A stretch of DNA of 64,000 bases from Cryptomeria japonica (GCF_030272615.1 NC_081415.1:194860195-194924194); one strand, 5' to 3'; positions 45,825-58,899 are shown, counted from the stretch's first letter. The notes: generated by a model not told the origin, from the sequence alone. Numbers and translations: made by a program.

Positions 45825-48800
45825 ATGATTTTTACAACAATAAGCCCTACTTACACTATTCCCGTTAGACAAAGCCTTAGAATTAAGTCTTTCCAAGGTT
45901 TAATTACCGAGGAGATGGAACCTAATTTGAATGGCCTTTTTAACGAGGACATGGGTAATTCCTCTAATCCTCCCAATGATGAAGAAGCTCTCCATGAGGT
46001 TTCTGTGGAACAACTTTCAAAATTGGATAACCAATTTGGTGATTTTCAGCAATGGATGTCTCAAGAGTATCCCGATAGTCAAGCTCTTTCATTAATTGAG
46101 GGTCTAAAACGTATGGTTCAAAGTGATAAGAATGGAATTGATATTTTGCATGGTATTGCACACATTGTGGATTCGAATGTGATGCCTATGAAGAGTTGTG
46201 CTAAAACTTTGGGTTATACACAACCTCCTACTCAAGTCAATCATTCTATTCCTTTAATGACTTCTATTGCTAGTATACCTACCTTTACATCAAACATAAT
46301 GACTACTTCTATACAAGACATTCTGCCTATGATCACCACTCATGGGGGCAATCCTTCTTCTTCAATTAACCCTCTGCCTTCATTCAATCCGACTTCTTCA
46401 TTCATTCCTTCAATGAGTGTTCCTATTACATCTCCACAAATGAACATGACGCAAGGGGGCAATTCATTTAACCATTCCATTCCTCCTTGCAGTGTTCCTC
46501 CTTTCCAATCATCTCCTATGACTAACTATCATAGTGTCCCACCACCTTACTCTCAATCAATACCTTCTTTCAATAACATAATACCTCCATCACAATCTAA
46601 CACATCTAATATGAATTCTTCGACTGAAGCGACCATTAACAATCTTGCACAAACTGTCTCTTCTTTACAGCAACAAATTGCCTCTATGAATCAATCTAAG
46701 TTTAGTGTGCCCACATTTGATGTTGCGAGCCCACTCTCTCTTGACATTGTTCGAGCTATCCCTCCTAAGCATGTTGAAATCCTGCATTTGGAGCTTTATA
46801 ATGGTAAAGGTGATCCTCTAACACATGTTAAAACTTTTCGAACAATATGTACCGATTTTGCTTATGACCAAAGGTTGCTTGCAAAACTATTTACTAGAAC
46901 ATTATGAGATAAAGCCCTACAATGGTATTGCTCGTTGCCTTCTTATTCTATTACTTCTTTCGAACAACTGGCAAATGCTTTCATTCAACAATTTCAAAAC
47001 AATATAAGTCCTAAAGTTACTTTGATTGATTTAATGTATTGTAAACAAGGTGTTAAAGAAAAAGTGACTGATTTCATTGGTAGATATAAGAATTTGTATG
47101 CTCAAATCTCTTTTCCAGTGCCTGACAATGATATTCAAAGAATCTTTATTTCTAATCTACAAAAAGATATTCGAGACAAACTCCTGTTTTCTGAGTTTAC
47201 TTCTTTCCAACAGTTGTGTGCAACTCTTCACAATTATCAACTGACTATGAGTCAAATGGAACAAGCAAATCCTATGGCTCCGAGTGATAAGGGTGATAGT
47301 AGTCAACAACCATTTGGAAATTTTAAACTGAACAGAGAGTCCATTAAGTTCAATGAAAACATCATCAACAACAATGTGAATGCAGCATTAGGTGTGCCTC
47401 CTATTTCTAAGTTTTTCAAGAAAGAAAGAAAGTTTACTCCTTTGAATGAATCATTGCATAGTATTATGAATAAGTTATTGGAACAAAATGTGCTTACTCT
47501 CCCTCCTATAAAGCAAATCGATCCTACAAAGATTAATTCACCCTATTTTGATAACAAATCTTTTTGTCAATTTCATCGTCAACCTGGGCATGACATTGAA
47601 AAATGTTTTGATTTAAAGGGTAAAATTCAAGATTTGATTGATAATAATACTATCTCTGTTTCTGGAGTGAATGATAAAGGCAATACATCTGTAGCTCCTC
47701 CTAACCAAAATCTTAAGATTTTTTCTGATCCATTACCTTCTCATACCTCTAATGTGATTGAGACTAATGATTCCTCTTTCTCATCTGATGGTTTTGTGTC
47801 TATGACTCCGAATGTGATTAACTTTGTAGAGCAGCAAGAAAACCCTAAAGAACCTTCCATCACATTTGATTCTAGTGAAACCATTAGGGCACCTGATGGT
47901 CCTTTATACATAGTTGCAGAAGTCAAGAATACACCTTGCTATGGAGTGCTTATTGATCCTTCGTGCATGGTTAATGTTATTACTGAAGAATTTCTCTTTA
48001 CTTTGCAATTGAATCAAGTGATCTATGACAAAACATATGTGATTGTGAAATTATTTGATGCATTTTCTTCTCCTGCAATTGGTTCTATTACCTTACCTAT
48101 TGAAGTCCATAACAAATCCCTTGATGTGAACTTTGCTATTATTCCTTCATCCGAACAATTTCGTGTGAAGCTAGGCTATCCTTGGCTATCTTCCATGAAA
48201 GCTATTGCTTCTCCTATTCATAAATGTTTGAAATTTCCCCATAATGGTGAAGTTGTTACTGTCAATCATAGTCTCTTTAAACCAGCTGAAAGAACTTCTA
48301 GCGTTCCTATTGATTATTTTTGGCCTAAACAATTCCAATCTCTTCCTCCGTGAAGTGATCATCTTTTCAAATCTTATCAAAAGTGGAAAACAGATATGAT
48401 CCTATCTCTAAGTGAACCTAGAACACCCAAACTTGATATTCCTATCGTTCTTGAGAAGGAAGTTCTTCCTTTGAAAGATAAAACTAATGTCTTTCCTCAA
48501 GAAGATTCCCAACCCATTCCTATGGATGTGACTATGTCTATGTCTAATAAACTTTCTAAAAGTGGACCTATACCTCCTCGTCATGATGGACTTGGTCTCC
48601 TTCCTAAACCAAATATTCCTCCTTTATATGGAGCAGTTCCTCCTCCTTCTTTTTATAGAGAGAAGAGACCCTCTTCTTCTCCTATTATCCAACTTAAGAG
48701 ACCAAAACCTAAACACCCAAGTGATAAGGATGAGAACATTCCTCCTCCTCAATCTTCTCCACTTCCTACTAAGACTAGACGAAATCATTCTATGTGTGAA

Positions 48801-49256
48801 CGCCGACGAAAGCGTCGTCTTAGAGCTCAGGCAGCTGCTTCTCAAACTTTGCAATCCCCAAAAACACCTTCAACAAACATTGTTCCATTTTCTCCAAAAT
48901 CTCCTAAACATAAGATGCATGATGATCTTGACCCTATGCGAGTTAAAGATCCTATTTTTATAAATCTTGATGATGATATAGATGAAAATGTTATTCATGA
49001 TGAAAATGTTACTTCTTTTCATTCTGATAGTGAATATGAATTTGTTGATGTTGATAACCATTTATCTAATGAATTTTCTAAAGCACTTATCCTAGCTCCT
49101 AGACAAGAACAACGTGGCTTGGAACATGAACATAGCCCTTGTTTGGATCTTGTGATAGCTCCATCTACTGCATTGGATGTTCCTCCTCTAGCGTGTTCCC
49201 TGCCTTCCCGAAACATTGATCAGCAAGATCGGGGGGTAGATGACATGCTAGACTAG
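45825..49256 (+). pseudogene. Gag-protease polyprotein of the TR-GAG element, two TGA stops
   Basis: One 1,144-codon frame interrupted only by TGA at 46905-46907 and 48351-48353. An N-terminal Pro/Ser/Thr/Asn-rich region is followed by the gypsy gag core (HLELYNGKGDPLTHVKTFRT, then DKALQWYCSLPSYSITSFEQ, ANAFIQQF), a zinc-finger-like FCQFHRQPGHDIEKCFDLKG (about 47561-47620), and a retroviral-protease-like domain. There the catalytic DSG/DTG position reads LIDPSCMVNV, so the triad is absent. KLGYPWLSSMKA follows. The C-terminal part (48396-49256) is Pro-rich with a basic stretch CERRRKRRLRAQ, possibly nucleic-acid binding or nuclear localising, and an acidic end. Confidence 0.85.
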
Positions 49257-50000
49257 TTTCATTAGCATAGCAGACTCTCTCCTCCTGTCTTTTGTTACTT
49301 CTTCTATGTGTTATTCTCATTCTTCTATTTGTTGTCCTTAGTGTTGTCTACTTGAGGATGATGCAAAGCATTGAGATCTCTTTTGGTCTCTCTCTTGTTG
49401 ACTCAAAAGACACATGTGTTCCCTTCTTCTAGGTGACCTTCCTTGATTGGGGAATGAAGAACAATTATGCATACATACATATGATATACATGAATTATCA
49501 TACAGCATACTGACCCTGAGGAAAGCGAAGTCACCTCGTGCTTTGTGTTTTGTGTCTATTATCCTTGGGTTTATCTCACACTTGGGGGCTAAATCTTTGT
49601 GATAACGTGCTCCTTTCCCTTCTCATTTCTTACATGCATCACTACCTTAAAGCAATCACCCCTGTTGAGGCATGTGTGATCGCTTTAATGTAGGGGGGCA
49701 TACACCCCGTCTATCCCTTCAGGATACTTGAAAACTTATTGGCGAACTTAGCTTTGCCTTGAAAATTTTTGGTATTTTTCTTGCATGACTCATAGTGAGG
49801 GAACCTTACTACTGACAGTCATGGTTCTCCCTCATGATCTTCCCTTTTACTTTGTCAATCGAAGTCGTAATATCCTTAGTCCACTAGGGGCTTGGTGTGT
49901 CTTGCCTCCTTGACGTGGTGAAAGTCTTTCAATGTTGTTTCCTTGTACTTTACTGGAAGTATGAGCATACGCTTATACTCCCGCTAAAGTGGGGGCTAAA
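49257..50000 (+). other. 3' untranslated part and polypurine tract of the TR-GAG element
   Basis: Non-coding, about 740 bp, ending with the polypurine tract at 49984-50000, identical over CTAAAGTGGGGGCTAAA to that of the left element at 5112-5128. A run ending GGGGGCTAAAT also occurs near 49581. Confidence 0.7.
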
Positions 50001-51190
50001 TGTAGTGTCCTAAAATTGTGACACTTGCAATTTCGACCGCATTTGGGTCTTCACGATGGCGACGCAACACTGAACCTGAATGGAGACCCCAAAACTTGTT
50101 CATGACATCAAAAACTGCATTGTTCAGCACCCTGGCCTCATCCTCCTTGCACCCTGCTGTCCCTGGAGGTGGGACCATGGCACCCAGCACCCTGGTCCCG
50201 GGCCCTATTTTTGGGCCCGGTCTCTTTTGGGTCTCGAGTCTTTATGTTTGCGAATTGGAAAATAATCTTTCCTAGTCGGCCTAAGGTCGGAAAAAAATCA
50301 GTCTTTCAACCCTAATTGGCAAGTATATAAACTACATTTCCTCTCCCATTTTAGGAAGGAAGGACATATGTGTACAAAATGCGGAAATGATATTCAAACA
50401 TTCAAGCATTCCTTCAAGCAATTGATCATTCTAAGTCTCCATTCAAGGCTAAGTGTTGCATTCACTTAGACAAGGATTCAACCATTGAAGAGGAGATCAC
50501 ATACAACATACAACATACAACAACATCTACACCTTCGCATGTAAGAATACAAACATTCTTACAACAAGGTACTAGTACTTGTTTTACATTACAATCATTT
50601 ACATTTACAGCATTCTCATTTCTTGGTTAATTCCAAAACCGGGGTTTGACCTAAGGGCAAACCCCTAATCCCTAACCCCCCAATCGTCTTTGCTTTTCTG
50701 TGTGTAGGTTGTAGGTACGCGGCTGTAATTGAAGATCTCGAATCCTTGTGCAGAGACGAACAGATCCCCCTTCATTTTGCGGATTTTTCGGAGGACCGTG
50801 TGCACGCCGGGCGCCATCGTCCCGTCAACTTTCACTCAAATTTGCAGGACAACACCAGCTCGACATTTTACTGCTAATTTTAGGTCCACAGCTTCATCCT
50901 ATATTCCTATCTCTGTTTATAAGCGAATCTTTCTCACTTTTCATGCATTCCTAGCTTAATCGTTCTATCTACATTCTTTACAAAAGAGGGTAGCCTTGCT
51001 GTCACAACCCTTGAAACTCATTTAGAATCCAATCTTGCATTGTGTGGGATTGGATCTTGTGGGTTTCAACCCCTCTTTTGAATGTAAAGTCTCTCCTAAG
51101 TGAAAATCGTCAACCCTAGTGACCTCCTTCCCCTCTCTTCGGAGTGGTGGGGGAAACACTTGGGGTTCGCTCACGATTTTCCGCTTTACA
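50001..51190 (+). repeat. 3' LTR of the TR-GAG element
   Basis: 1,190 bp, TGTAGTGTCC to CCGCTTTACA. It has one hairpin unit near 50171-50197, the conserved stem 50198-50220, TATATAAA near 50324 and the hairpin module at 50793-50822. GGACA follows. Confidence 0.93.
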
Positions 51191-51195
51191 GGACA

Positions 51196-51356
51196 CAATG
51201 AAGTGTAAACCATGAAAGGTATAACTTTGTTTATTTTATTTATGTCATGTTACTTCATTGGTTGAAACTAAATGTTTTCTGTAGTTTTATTTTATATTGC
51301 ATGATGGACTAACAAGTTTCAAGTCATCTATTTGGAATTTAACTTTAGCTTCAACA
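51196..51356 (+). repeat. 5' LTR of the outer Tat-type element, right part
   Basis: Sequence between the nested element and a primer-site-like TGGTACCCACTGTGGGG, ending TCAACA. Joined to 42361-43405 it would make an LTR of about 1.2 kb. Confidence 0.5.
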
Positions 51357-51360
51357 TTTC

Positions 51361-51378
51361 TGGTACCCACTGTGGGGT
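51361..51378 (+). promoter_or_regulatory. Primer-binding site of the Tat-type element
   Basis: TGGTACCCACTGTGGGG resembles the TGG-starting primer sites of plant gypsy elements. It cannot belong to the TR-GAG element, which has its own at 44650. Confidence 0.6.
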
Positions 51379-54300
51379 TCAGGCCTCACATTTACCATTT
51401 CTAATATCCTGTCTTTTTCTCGCACAATTAATTTAATGCCTTTGTAAGTCAATTTCACGCATCTGTGAAGTATGGCAACATTTTTGTTAATTAGGTTAGC
51501 ACTTTCATCACTTAGGTTAGCACCTGTGTTAAAAAGAATAGTGCTTTCAAATATGCATTTAGGATTTTAAGCGATAGGCTAGCACTTTCATCACGTAGGT
51601 TGGTGCTTTTGTTCCTTAAGATAGCGCTTTTGCCTCCTGGGTTAGCACTTTTGTTCTTTAAGAAAGCGCTTTCATAGTTTTACCCCTTTCATTCTACAAC
51701 AAATTGAATTTTTCACTCTGACAGCTAACAACTTTGCAGGTTCGAATTGTCCAAAAAACTACTAACATATGGTGCATGCATGGTTATTTTGAAGCAAATT
51801 TCATGCATTTTCCTCACATCTAGTTAATTAAGGGTTGTTTTGGGGAGTAACATGCCATATCTTGTTCATCTATTTTAACTAGGAGGATAATCAATAGCAC
51901 GCAAATTGCATTTGAGTGTCTTTTGAAAGTAGTTGCACATAGATTTTAGAAGACTTAAAATAATTTTTTTTCTTTCGTGCTTGATAAAGTAATAGGCGAG
52001 TATGCTCTCACCCTCATACAGTGATCAGAAAACTAGACCTACTTTCTTTATGTGTAACCTTAGGAGGGTTTGCCTTTTCGAGATGCCTTGAGGGGGCCAG
52101 TTAGAGGGGAACGACCCAAGTGGAAATGGGCTAAAGCCAAGCTCTTCTAATCCACTCTAAATAAATCATTTTTGTGACAAAAGTCATGACAACATGTGTT
52201 GATTAGCTCATACCGACACTATGTTTCCCCATAAACCTTATGAAGCATAACCTCCATAGGCTGGGAACTTTCTGTAGTTATAGAGTGTAAAGTGTCGCAT
52301 CTATGGTCACATGACTGGAAGCCCTTACTAAAAACCACTTGTACTAGTTGCCAAAATCCTTCTAATTGCTGGCACAGGAGGTCAGACCTCTGAAGGGGCT
52401 CACACACATACGGTTCTTAGAAGAGAAATGAATTTTTCCAAGGGGATTTTTTATGGAAACGGGTGCTTGGTTGCTCCAGAGAAGTGAGTGTCAAGGGTGG
52501 AGCCAGTAGGGCCAAGCATCTAAATACCCACTTTGAATAGCATAGCCTCGGGGGAAACCCCATGTGAGATTCAACAATTATTGTCTCGGCCTACCATACA
52601 ATTTGTGCTTGCTTGTGCTTTTTTTTTTTCAAACATTGTGTCTTTTATGTCTGCAAACATGCTTAGTATGGTCAAAAACTTTTTAAAAAAAACCATGATC
52701 TTGAAATGAGCGAAAATCTAACAACTTGCTGGAAAAATTGAAAAATATTTGTAGCACAGTCAGAGCAGTGCTTTTGTGGCACAAAGTCATGCATTTGCTA
52801 AACCGAACAATGCTTTTGAACATCAAAACGATGCTTTTAAACAACAGTACAACACTTTTTTTTCATAGGTTCAAGCATTTGATCATTTTGACCACAGAAC
52901 TGTGCTTTTGTTTAACAATTTTCCGCTTTTAGTTCGTAGAATACCGCTTTTAAGCAACAGAACAACACATTTTTCTCATAGGTTAGCGCAAACGTTTTCT
53001 CGCATTTGAGATAGAGGGCATTTTTGCATATCAAACCAAAATTTCAAAACTAATTTCAGATACCCTTTTTCGAGTAGAGTTTTCTTTAACTATCACAGAC
53101 CTTCAAACTAGCCCAATAATCATCATTATCAATCTAAAAGGGTGAACTGACAATATTGGTTCCCACTTTTTGGTACATCCTGATTTTTGTTGAAATCATA
53201 CATTTTTTAGAAAATATAATGATTTAAGATTTAAGAGGTCCCATTTGAAGTAATTAATTGAAGAGAGTTAGATCAAAGGCTCTTAGATTAAAATTTTTGG
53301 GATAGAACCTCTCTACTTCTAAATCATACTTGCAAAGGAGTCTCCTTTGCATCTATCAAATGCTAATAACAAACTAATTTTACATTAGCTTTTGGGGGGT
53401 CAAATGAATTCATTTAGAAGGGTTTTTTTAAAGTATTTAGCCCTTATTATAAGCTTTCCATATAGTATAATTTTTTATTTTATTTCATTTCATTAATATA
53501 TTTTTGTTTTATTTCTTATGAATGTAGGTTTTTCACCGAACATGAACTTCTTTGTTCAATGCATTGGGAAAAATAGTAAAATAATTCAAAAAAAAACTGA
53601 AAAATATCTATGTCGTAGGTATTGATGTCTTCTTTCTAACAATAAAAATAAAATTGAATTTTGATTATGTAAAATAAGTTATGTGTTCAAACGTACACCT
53701 ATATCTAAATTATAATTAGTCAGACTTAAAAACTAAATAAAATGAAAAATATTCAACATATCACTATCAAACAAACTACATGCCCTGGGCATTGATGTTA
53801 CAAACAAAAATTCAAAAGAATTAAGTTTTTATCATTTATAGAAAAAAAATTATACCTTTTAGGATGCACATCACTCTTAAAAAATGTTGTTTGTTGTAAA
53901 AATCTACTTTTTGAGGGAGATGGAAAAATCAATAAACTTTTATTCAGAAAAAATTGAAAAAAATTATATTTAGAATCTACAAACAAGATGTTACAAATCA
54001 CTAGTTTATGTCATCTTCAAATTCTTAATGATTTAAAAATTATAGGTGTCGAAAAGTGAATTTTTTTTTTAAATGTTCATCTAAGTGTCAAAGTTGATCA
54101 AAAAGTTGGAACCAGTATTGTGAGTTCACCCAATAGGTTATTTCAAAAGGTCTCATAAGCACAAGATATTAAAAAAGTTAGTGATTCACCTATCTCAAGT
54201 GCAAAATCAATATCATTTTATCAGTTTCTCATCATGATATATCAAATCCTTCATCACGAAACAAGATCTTGTCAAGCTTTGTTCATCATCTTGGATACAT

Positions 54301-54704
54301 CATTCCTATTTTGAACCTAGGTAATATCAAGATTAAAATTGCACTCACAATGGAATCAAACAACTTGTAAACTATCATATGCTTATATGAATTTCAAATA
54401 TCGCCTTAAAAAAAGAAAACCCACTTATAAGGCTACTTTGAAGAGGATAAGATTTTTGTATATCAATTGCAAAATCTTGTTAAAACATAGGACATTCCTA
54501 CACCATTTTCATCATATTTACGCGGTTATGGAATAGAATTTGACAAAGAAATTTTGCAAGGATGTGCTTTTCAACAAAGAGACACTTTATCACAGCGCAC
54601 TAATAATAGTGGTAAAATACACAAAGTGTATCTTCCTAAACCAATTATCACTTATTGGGTTGCTTTGAGAAATTTGAAACTAGAGTAGTTGTCAAATTTA
54701 TCAC
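51379..54704 (+). other. Long leader of the Tat-type element with degenerate short repeats
   Basis: About 3.3 kb without a recognisable gene. Two zones (51490-51680 and 52740-53010) repeat a word like GTGCTTTTGT, GCGCTTTTG or TAGCACTTT every 20-35 bp. The rest is AT-rich with many short frames that look fortuitous. Confidence 0.6.
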
Positions 54705-56260
54705 ATGTTGGTTTGCACTAGAGCTCAACATGAGCAATTCAAAAGACGTCAAATGGAAGAGGAAAACCCAATGTTTCATCAATTTGGGTACACCGATGTT
54801 GATGAGGAATAAGTTAATAACACCATTAGGGACCTTGAACAAGATGATAAATTTGACAAACTAATGAAATTTTTTTTGGAGAAACCAAATGAGAAATACC
54901 TCTTAATGTTGGCAAAATCTGGAGCTAAATTCCCACAAGACTTCAACATAGAAAGTTTGAAACAAGACACAGGAAGAAGTAACAATCATAACACTAATGA
55001 TCTCAATAACGAGGAGGTGAATCGAGTAAATCATGAGGAAATAAGACAAGATAGAACAAGAAGGGATCATGATGATGAAATAAACCAAGATGAAACAAGA
55101 AGAGAGTGTGGTGACAGAAGAACTTATGAGGATGCAAGGAGAACCCATGTTGATAACCCTTTGTTAACTCTTGCACAACAAATGAAAACTTTACAACAAC
55201 AAATACAAGATATGCAGATTGGAACAAGTTCTAAGAAATACTCAATAGAGGAAATTTGTCTATATCCTTTTGACAAGAGTTTGAACTTGATACCATTCCC
55301 ACAATATTGTGAAATCCCTAAGTATGATGAATATGATGGAAAATCTAATCCTAGAGATCACATTAGGGAATTTTGTACCATGAGTATAAAATTTGCACAT
55401 AATGAAATCAACTTGATACAGTTATTCCCTAGAAGCTTAAGTGGACAATCAATGAAATGGTTTTCAAGACTAACCTCTAGGATCAAATCTTTTTTTGAAC
55501 TTGTGAACAAATTTATCTTACAATATTCATACAACATTAGAAATATTTAATCATGCTAGATCTATGTAATGAATGTGAAGCAAAAGAATGACAAACCTTT
55601 CATGATCTTTTTACAACGATAAAAATAAATGTTCAATAGGTATCCAAGAGATGTACTCGATCAAGAGAAAATGGACATATTCATTGACAAACTTACTAGT
55701 GAAATGAGTTACCATCTTAAAATGCAATGTCCTCCTTCCTTCACTAAAATGATTGAAAATGGTTTAAAGATAGAAGATGCCATGGTAAAGAAAGCAGAGT
55801 TAAAATGTTATAACAATTCCTACAACAACAATAATGACAACAACAACACCAACAATAGTAACAATAACAATGATAAACCTAAATTTTGGTCAAAGAATAC
55901 GAATGTTACCAATGGAGGAAATGATGATAGCAGTGCTACCAAACAACAACCAATCTTCAACTTGTCAAGTCAACCATCAAACAACAACAACAATAAAGAG
56001 AACAACAAATCTAAGTCTTTCTTCTACAATCCTCGTAGGAAATTCACAAACATTGGGGGACCATTGGAATCAATGTTGAAGACTCTTCTTGCAAATAAGT
56101 TGATCATTTTACCATAAGCAAGAAACTATGAACCTCAAGTCAAACCTAATTGGTGGAATGACAATCATTTTTGAAATTATCATCGAAACAAAGGACACCA
56201 AACTAATGATTGCCAAAGATTAAAGCACCTTATTCAAGTCTTGATTGATAATGGAACTAT
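54705..56260 (+). pseudogene. Gag of the Tat-type element
   Basis: A candidate start, ATG 54705, leads through EEENPMFHQFGYTDVDEE, a TAA, then the frame 54864-55550 with an Arg/Asp/Glu-rich stretch and the gag core: YCEIPKYDEYDGKSNPRDHI, NLIQLFPRSLSGQSMKWFSR. After a lesion near 55550-55630 it continues at 55629-56117 (YPRDVLDQEKMDIFIDKLTS, then an Asn-rich run of about 40 residues). The zinc segment NYHRNKGHQTNDCQRLK follows, with the first Cys replaced by TGA near 56173. Confidence 0.8.
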
Positions 56261-56734
56261 CACAATGGATGTTCATAAAACAAATGAATTGCATTTAGCA
56301 TTCAAAACTCCACTTCCAAATTACGAAAAAGGTGAACAATCAAAACTAAAAGATGACAAAGGAAAAGATAAAGTAAACTACACTTACACATATGATGATG
56401 TGGTGAATTTCATCATTGTTAAAGATAAAAAACCTTCAGAGCCTATCAATGTCATCACAAGAAGAAAAGAAAAGGTTGTGTTCCCAGGTATAACAAATGA
56501 ATCAACATCCACTTCAAGACAATACAACTTAGTGGAACAAGTGCAGAAGATACACGCTCAAATTTCAATTTTGGAACTCCTAAAAATTTCACCTATGCAT
56601 AAGGAAATATTAAAAAAATCTCTAACGGAAACACTGATCCTACAAGATCTAGATGTGGATCAATTCCAAAACATGGTGGGACACCTTATAGCCCCTCATT
56701 TCCTATCCTTTTTTCTGAAAACGATGATGCATCC

Positions 56735-57166
56735 TTGCAACACCCTCATAATTCTCCCTTACATGTTGAAGTCATCATTCATACAACCCATGTCAAATGC
56801 ATACTCATAGATGGTGGAGATAGCTTAAACATTTGTGCATTAATTTTAATAAAAGCTTTGGGATATTCAAAAAATGTAGTTGATCCAAAGAAGAAAATAA
56901 TCATGAAGGCTTATGATGAAGAAGAGCGTTCTTCTAAAGGAACTGCGGTGTTACCAATTAAAATAGGACCTATGGAAAGAGATACATTGTGCCAAGTTTT
57001 AGACTTGAATCTATCTTATAACATTCTTCTGGGACGACCATGGATTCATGACATGCAAGTAGTTCCTTCTACATACCACCAGTGTGTAAAGTTTCCTCAT
57101 AATGGGCAAGAAATCACTATAGTTACAGATTCCAGTCAATATTGCAATAATTTGAAACCAACATAA
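56735..57166 (+). pseudogene. Aspartic protease of the Tat-type element
   Basis: Active-site motif ILIDGGDSLNICA near 56801, flap region GTAVLPIKIG, then LSYNILLGRPWIHDM and STYHQCVKFPHNG. The DxG form parallels DNG in the left element at 85-3312. A short KSGLGYPKLKKKQ stretch near 57450 may be what remains of a G-patch. Confidence 0.8.
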
Positions 57167-58890
57167 GATATGAGAGTGCCACATAATAGAGAATCAATCT
57201 ATCCTACCAAAGAAATTTAAGAAAATTTATGGGAAACCTTTGAGAAAAAGATCAAGTTAAATGATGAGGGAATGGGGAAGTATTCTTTGCATAACTTTCC
57301 ACTTTCACCTAAGTCATATGAAAAGCCTACAAATATTAAGCCATAGATCCTAGAAAAATCAGTTCAAATGTTTGATGGAGCAATTGGCAAGCAACAAGAA
57401 GGTATTTCAAAACCAATTTGTCCTCATATACGATCTAAAAAAGATAAATCAGGTCTTGGATATCCTAAATTAAAGAAAAAACAACATAATTATCAACATC
57501 CAAGATGGAGAAAGAAAATAGTTCCTAAATAAGAACAACGACAAGAAAGGCTACACCAAGTAGTAGAAATAGTAGCTAACAAACAAAAACAAGAAGAACA
57601 TGAGAAACAACAAGAAAAACTTGGTATCAAAAGAGAAGAAGAATCTTACAAACAAGTTCAAACAATACAAGCAAATGTTGAACCTGATCAAGATATTCCA
57701 GATGAAGTGAAAGAGCAGATGGCCAAAATTGAAGAGATTTTCTCATCATATAATATTCCTATTATGTATAGTGGTGTGATTTTAGAAAATGGGTTAGAAA
57801 CAGATTCAAATGAATACGAATGGGGACCAGCTCCATCGTTTGATTTATCAAGTAAAGAAAAGGATGAAGAACAAGCAATTGTTACAAATGAAGCCTTGCC
57901 TTTTTCAAAACAAAGATTAGAGTTGGAAAGAAGACAAGAAGAAATCAGAATTCAAAGGAAAGAGGCAAATCCAAGACAACAAAGGAAAGAGGATGAAAAA
58001 GAACAAGAAGTGACGCCATCAGAAACATAAATAGTCACTAATCAATCATTAAAAGATCAACAAAATATTGAAGCTATAGGTGAGAAAGAAATACTAAGGT
58101 ATGGAAGAACCATATAAGAACTAATAGATAGTCAAGAAGGATTGACTATTAGTCCAGAATAAGCTGAGTTCAAGAGAAGATAGAAGATAGCAAAAGAATT
58201 ATCTATGTCATGTGCACAAGTATGCCAACTTCAAGCTACAAATGAATCTATTGAAATTGATCAAGAGGGAACCTATAGTATCAAGGATGTATGTGTTGAT
58301 ATAATCCATTCATTTGAAGGACAAATGTCAGATGATGAGTCACTTGAGAGCGAATCTCAAAATACCAATCCTGATTTCATTAAATGAGCTAATTGGATGA
58401 CACTTGGGAGAGACTATCCTCAAGAGAGTTCTATCTATGACATTACCTATTCTACACCAAACTATGACTATTACATCATGAATCTTGAAGCACCTAACAA
58501 TGATGATGACTATGACTTACCCCTCCTTCATATACAGCTAATTGATTGGGATAACCTAGAAGACCTTGGATTGGATGTCTTTTCCAATAACCATGACTTA
58601 GCCATATATCTTAATATTGTCAAACCCATAGCACCTAAGATATCTTTCACCAGTGAATTAGGTAATGCTTCTTGCAGTTAGGAGAGTTCCAAACTTTCCA
58701 GTCGCAAAATTAAAATAAAACAAGGAAAAAGACCTAGTGATGAAAACCATTTCATGGAAACACTAGATCAATCAAAAGGCAAAATAAAGGACGTATCTGA
58801 TAGCGAAAACCTCTTTGAGGCACTAAAAGATGGAAAGTTTGACATCCTCCCTGCATATTTTTAGGAGAGAACTACTATATTGATAGAGCC
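57167..58890 (+). pseudogene. Linker between protease and RT, Glu/Gln/Lys-rich
   Basis: Several frames (57707-58030, 58205-58387, 58397-58681) of charged, probably helical and disordered sequence (RRQEEIRIQRKEANPRQQRK). In plant Tat elements the protease-RT linker is long and variable. No domain is recognised. Confidence 0.6.
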
Positions 58891-58899
58891 AACATAAGT

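Larger units (their letters stand above)
43406..51190 (+). mobile_element. Non-autonomous gypsy element (TR-GAG type), TSD GGACA
   Basis: 7,785 bp with LTRs 43406-44646 and 50001-51190 and GGACA on both sides (43401-43405, 51191-51195). A primer site (44650), a leader, one long gag-protease frame (45825-49256) and a polypurine tract (CTAAAGTGGGGGCTAAA) are present, but RT, RNase H and integrase are absent. TR-GAG elements with LTRs and gag only are known in plants. This one keeps a protease-like domain and a basic C-terminal region as well. LTR similarity is high, so insertion was recent relative to its neighbours. Confidence 0.92.

Noticed and set aside
48562-48963. 133-codon frame (Leu-rich) as a separate protein.
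   Set aside because: It is the shadow, in another frame, of the TR-GAG polyprotein C-terminal region.
51361-51378. Primer-binding site assigned to the TR-GAG element.
   Set aside because: That element has its own primer site at 44650, and its TSD closes at 51195, upstream of this site.
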